From: Aequorivita sp.
GTDB lineage: Bacteria; Bacteroidota; Bacteroidia; Flavobacteriales; Flavobacteriaceae
NCBI GenBank assembly: GCA_020435865.1
Contig: JAGQYZ010000367.1
Span: 1 to 5,394 of the forward strand
Reading direction: 5' to 3'
Length of the DNA: 5,394 nt
The translations under genes and the position numbers were made by a program. This document shows, one piece after another, positions 5,357 to 5,394 of the stretch; the stretch's first letter is position 1, and each line of letters begins with the position of its first letter. The notes beneath the pieces are model-generated. The model was given only the letters and a program-made list of their open reading frames with translations, ran no database searches and was not told the origin of the DNA.

Positions 5357-5394
5357 AATCTTTACTGCAATTATTAACACTAACCATCAACGTA

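Noticed and set aside
5380..5394. C-terminal end of a minus-strand gene reading Tyr-Val-Asp-Gly-stop
   Set aside because: It is only five codons long, and another frame also stops nearby at 5387-5389. A gene is likely there, but it cannot be assigned to a frame.
1..5394. Mobile element, CRISPR, defence island or biosynthetic cluster
   Set aside because: No transposase, integrase, spaced repeat array, tRNA or accessory-type gene was found. All three genes are intact or edge-truncated members of common chromosomal families.

Overview
The window looks like chromosomal DNA from a Bacteroidota species, most likely a member of the Flavobacteriaceae. The DNA is AT-rich, and start codons are preceded by A-rich stretches instead of Shine-Dalgarno sequences. 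The promoter-like elements resemble the Bacteroidota TTG / TAnnTTTG type. All three proteins have recognisable flavobacterial features: the HtpG N-terminus and its NVSRSYLQ motif, a FabH with an NQCSGF active site, and an outer-membrane beta-barrel protein with a carboxypeptidase-regulatory-like N-terminal domain. The genus cannot be fixed from this sequence.

Layout, left to right. (1) Positions 1-1129, minus strand: the first 376 codons of htpG, the bacterial Hsp90 chaperone; the gene runs off the left edge. (2) Positions 1130-1510: a divergent intergenic region. It holds a candidate htpG promoter with an unusual TGACA/TGGCA pair, a promoter-plus-terminator arrangement that could encode a roughly 95-nt non-coding RNA, a perfect 12-bp palindrome, and a candidate fabH promoter. 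(3) Positions 1511-2518, plus strand: a complete stand-alone beta-ketoacyl-ACP synthase III (FabH family) with Cys-His-Asn all present. (4) Positions 2519-2709: a convergent intergenic region with a very strong terminator that probably works in both directions. (5) Positions 2710-5154, minus strand: a complete 814-residue TonB-dependent-receptor-like outer membrane protein. (6) Positions 5155-5394: its upstream region, with a good candidate ECF-sigma promoter, two short direct repeats, and a minus-strand terminator serving an unseen gene beyond the right edge.

The three genes do not form an operon. They have separate promoters and separate terminators, and they belong to unrelated processes: protein folding, fatty-acid initiation and outer-membrane transport. 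No mobile element, CRISPR array, tRNA, rRNA, toxin-antitoxin pair or defence system is visible. The coding content is ordinary. The points worth a second look are regulatory: the ECF-type promoter of the outer membrane protein, the possible small RNA between htpG and fabH, and the repeated-pentamer site upstream of htpG.
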